Shown here piece after piece: positions 22,510 to 23,975 of a stretch of DNA of 23,975 bases; the first letter of the stretch is position 1, and every line of letters begins with the position of its first letter. The DNA is from a virus. The stretch is taken from IMG/VR virus record IMGVR_UViG_3300027668_000101, positions 1-23,975 of that record; one strand, 5' to 3'. A model generated the notes under the pieces. It was not told the DNA's origin and did not search any database. It worked only from the letters and a program-made list of their open reading frames with translations. The translations under genes were made by a program, and so were the position numbers.

Positions 22510-23007
22510 ATGAAGAAGTTACTAGTAGTAGGCTTAGTGCTTGCAGTACATATACCAGCATTTGCAACGGATACCCCTATTGTAGGTAATGTCCAGACTC
22601 GCTGTCTCATTACAACCGATACCAATGGTGTATTTGGTAACCCCCTACCTAGTAAGCTAAGTACAGCCTCTGCTGACGGTGGAGTTGTTCCTGTCGTACG
22701 CTACGATGTAACTCTGGCAGATGCTTATTTAGCAAAGGTGACAACCCCTACTGCGTTTAGCGCAAGCCCATCTTTATCAGATTCGGTAACTTGGACAGGA
22801 TCAACCGCAGTCACTAAGACAAGTGATGCGGCTATGTCTGGCTATGAGGCAGCAAAGGTTACTTACGGCTCAACGACTCAGTTTGACTTAACAAAGGCTG
22901 GATCAACATGGTTCTCGTCTACCGCTACGGCAGTGTATGGCGTCAGTAAGTCATTCCCTGGAGGCAGTTATACAGCTATCGTATTAGCTGAATGCATTGC
23001 TAAGTAG
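22510..23007 (+). CDS. Exported small beta-rich protein, unknown function
   Basis: A 165-residue protein. Signal peptide residues 1-19 (MKKLLVVGLVLAVHIPAFA), cleavage after AFA. The mature part is rich in Thr, Ser, Val and Ala with few charged residues, suggesting a beta-sandwich or adhesin-like fold: IVGNVQTRCLITTDTNGVFG near the start, VVRYDVTLADAYLAKVTTP in the middle, and a C-terminal GGSYTAIVLAECIAK. Its two cysteines lie near opposite ends and could close the domain with a disulfide, as in pilin-like or spore-coat-U-like folds (an analogy only). AAAGGAA precedes ATG 22510 by about nine bases. It overlaps the next gene by 11 bases. Confidence 0.7.
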   Translation: MKKLLVVGLVLAVHIPAFATDTPIVGNVQTRCLITTDTNGVFGNPLPSKLSTASADGGVVPVVRYDVTLADAYLAKVTTPTAFSASPSLSDSVTWTGSTAVTKTSDAAMSGYEAAKVTYGSTTQFDLTKAGSTWFSSTATAVYGVSKSFPGGSYTAIVLAECIAK

Positions 23008-23368
23008 TATTAGGCTAACGCTGCTACTGACACTACTTCCTTTTGGTAGTGCTGTAGCGCATGAAATGCTACCAACATACCCCACGTTTACTCAGTCATT
23101 CATGGCAGGCATCTCTGTCACTACACTGAGCATCTTCAATAAAAGAAAAGATGTCTCTTACTATGAGATAGGGGTGTTTACAGATGAATGGGAGCCTATC
23201 CCATTTGTATCCCAATACACGGTGATACCTATGAAGTACTTAGACACAGTATCCTTTGATATTTATGTAAGCCATTTGTCACTAGACTCTGTTGAGTACA
23301 TCTGCTCTGTATCTCAGCTAGACCTCGGTGCTACGGTGTCATCTAAGATTTGTTCGAGAGTTAAGTAA
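22997..23368 (+). CDS. Exported small Ig-like protein, unknown function
   Basis: A 123-residue protein if translation starts at TTG 22997; no ATG or GTG lies upstream of the signal peptide in this frame, and the first ATG would remove it. Signal peptide residues 1-21 (SSIRLTLLLTLLPFGSAVA), cleavage after AVA. The mature roughly 102 residues look like one immunoglobulin-type beta-sandwich: TFTQSFMAGISVTTLSIFNK, VSYYEIGVFTDEWEPIPFVS, YTVIPMKYLDTVSFDIYVSH. The last part has two cysteines (EYICSVSQLDLGATVSSKIC). The fold suggests a periplasmic chaperone-like or binding domain, from style only. The previous gene's stop falls inside its first codons, so translation is likely coupled. An ATT at 23009 is a less likely start. 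Confidence 0.6.
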   Translation: MLSSIRLTLLLTLLPFGSAVAHEMLPTYPTFTQSFMAGISVTTLSIFNKRKDVSYYEIGVFTDEWEPIPFVSQYTVIPMKYLDTVSFDIYVSHLSLDSVEYICSVSQLDLGATVSSKICSRVK

Positions 23369-23787
23369 TGGGTAAGCTCGTACTTGCAGTATATGTAGTT
23401 TTTCTGGGACTACTGATGCTAAGTACCACTGTACTTGCGAATAACTCGCTTTCTCTGCAACTACCCGGCAGTAGTGGTAGCTACCAGTCAGACAAGTTTA
23501 AGACAGGTGACCTGGATTGCTCTAATGCCATAGGTGGTACGATCAACCTAGAGTTCGGAGTTACAGGTATCATTAATAATGCTACCAGTCTATGGAGCTC
23601 TGCCGGCAACACTCCTAAGTCTAAAGATATTGGTGTATTCGCTAGAATCATTATGCCTTTGAATGCACCTGAAGAACGGATCAACTGTAATACATTATAT
23701 TTACTAGAATTAAATAAGAAGCGTCTTGAGATAATGAAGTTAGAGACTGAATTAAATGCTCTTAGACGACTGCAGTTAGGGGAATAG
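23368..23787 (+). CDS. Exported protein with C-terminal helix, unknown function
   Basis: A 139-residue protein; start overlaps the previous stop (TAATG). Signal peptide residues 1-24 (MGKLVLAVYVVFLGLLMLST, then TVLA), cleavage after VLA. The mature N-terminus is Ser/Gly-rich (SLQLPGSSGSYQSDKFKTGD), followed by LDCSNAIGGTINLEFGVTGI and VFARIIMPLNAPEERINCNT, with one cysteine in each part forming a likely disulfide. Residues about 108-137 are a charged amphipathic helix (YLLELNKKRLEIMKLETELN, then ALRRLQ) suited to a coiled coil, which may bind the following membrane protein or another partner. I recall similar unannotated proteins from marine phages but cannot verify it. Function unknown. Confidence 0.7.
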   Translation: MGKLVLAVYVVFLGLLMLSTTVLANNSLSLQLPGSSGSYQSDKFKTGDLDCSNAIGGTINLEFGVTGIINNATSLWSSAGNTPKSKDIGVFARIIMPLNAPEERINCNTLYLLELNKKRLEIMKLETELNALRRLQLGE

Positions 23788-23788
23788 A

Positions 23789-23975
23789 ATGGCAGAGATA
23801 GAGTACGGTGGGGTTAAGTTAGGTGGTAGTAAGCTACTTTTAATAGTACCACTTATTGGTACCATCGTAGGCGGCCTATGGGGCGGTTTTGAGGTGTATC
23901 AGCGGTACCTTGATATGGAAGCTAGGATCAGCGGCTTCGTCTCCCCAGACCTCTCAGAGTACGATAAGCGCATAG
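23789..23975 (+). CDS. Membrane-anchored protein, partial at window edge
   Basis: The first 62 codons of a gene that runs off the right edge. The N-terminus is MAEIEYGGVKLGGSKLLLIV, then PLIGTIVGGLWGGFEVYQRY, giving one hydrophobic Gly-rich transmembrane segment at about residues 15-32 with no signal-peptide cleavage site. It is followed by a charged helix (LDMEARISGFVSPDLSEYDK). AGGGGAA precedes ATG 23789, one base after the previous stop. It looks like a single-pass membrane protein with a coiled C-terminal part. A holin-like or anchoring role for the exported proteins is possible; the truncated sequence does not decide. Confidence 0.65.
   Translation, partial: MAEIEYGGVKLGGSKLLLIVPLIGTIVGGLWGGFEVYQRYLDMEARISGFVSPDLSEYDKRI

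Overview
The window is one continuous, densely packed, plus-strand structural (late) region of a tailed double-stranded DNA phage with a long non-contractile tail (siphovirus type). Its gene order follows lambda: small terminase, large terminase (GpA type), gpW-like connector, portal, protease/capsid, gpFII-like, gpU-like, tail tube, G/GT frameshift pair, tape measure, tip proteins, J-like protein. The host is probably Gram-negative, because five consecutive genes near the right end encode Sec signal peptides and the last gene encodes a membrane-spanning protein. Base composition looks moderately AT-leaning by eye. Several tail-fiber families resemble ones I associate with aquatic phages, but the host genus cannot be read from the sequence. 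No integrase, repressor, replication or recognisable lysis gene is visible, so lifestyle is undetermined.

Layout. 1-2228: leader and terminase pair, the two genes overlapping by 98 nt. 2235-6188: gpW-like protein with an extra N-terminal domain, portal, and a single gene joining an HK97-type prohead protease to the major capsid protein, with an internal start that would release the capsid part alone. An intrinsic terminator follows at 6199-6229. 6240-9976: small head protein, head-tail joining protein, tail terminator, tail tube, tail assembly chaperones G and GT made by -1 frameshifting (slippery A AAA AAC plus a perfect 10-bp stem), and tape measure. 9976-13765: two minor tail/tip proteins and the J-like central fiber protein.

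13767-21085 is a large adhesion locus: a short fiber protein, a polyglycine-rich adhesin-like protein, a Gp80-like protein, a protein made almost wholly of eighteen consecutive 20-residue repeats, a Gp77-like fiber-tail adaptor, an 859-residue fiber with a collagen-like stretch and an S74-type self-cleaving chaperone, a small structural protein, a fiber assembly chaperone and a 2OG-Fe(II) oxygenase.

21101-23975 (continuing off the right end) is the least explained part: five overlapping or closely spaced genes for exported proteins, each with an even number of cysteines after the predicted signal peptide, followed by a membrane-anchored protein cut by the window edge. I cannot assign a function. 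Its position in the late operon suggests envelope modification, superinfection exclusion, an accessory lysis role or virion accessory proteins. This module, the 20-residue repeat protein and the nested capsid start are the items most worth a second look. There is no gene-free stretch longer than about 90 bases.
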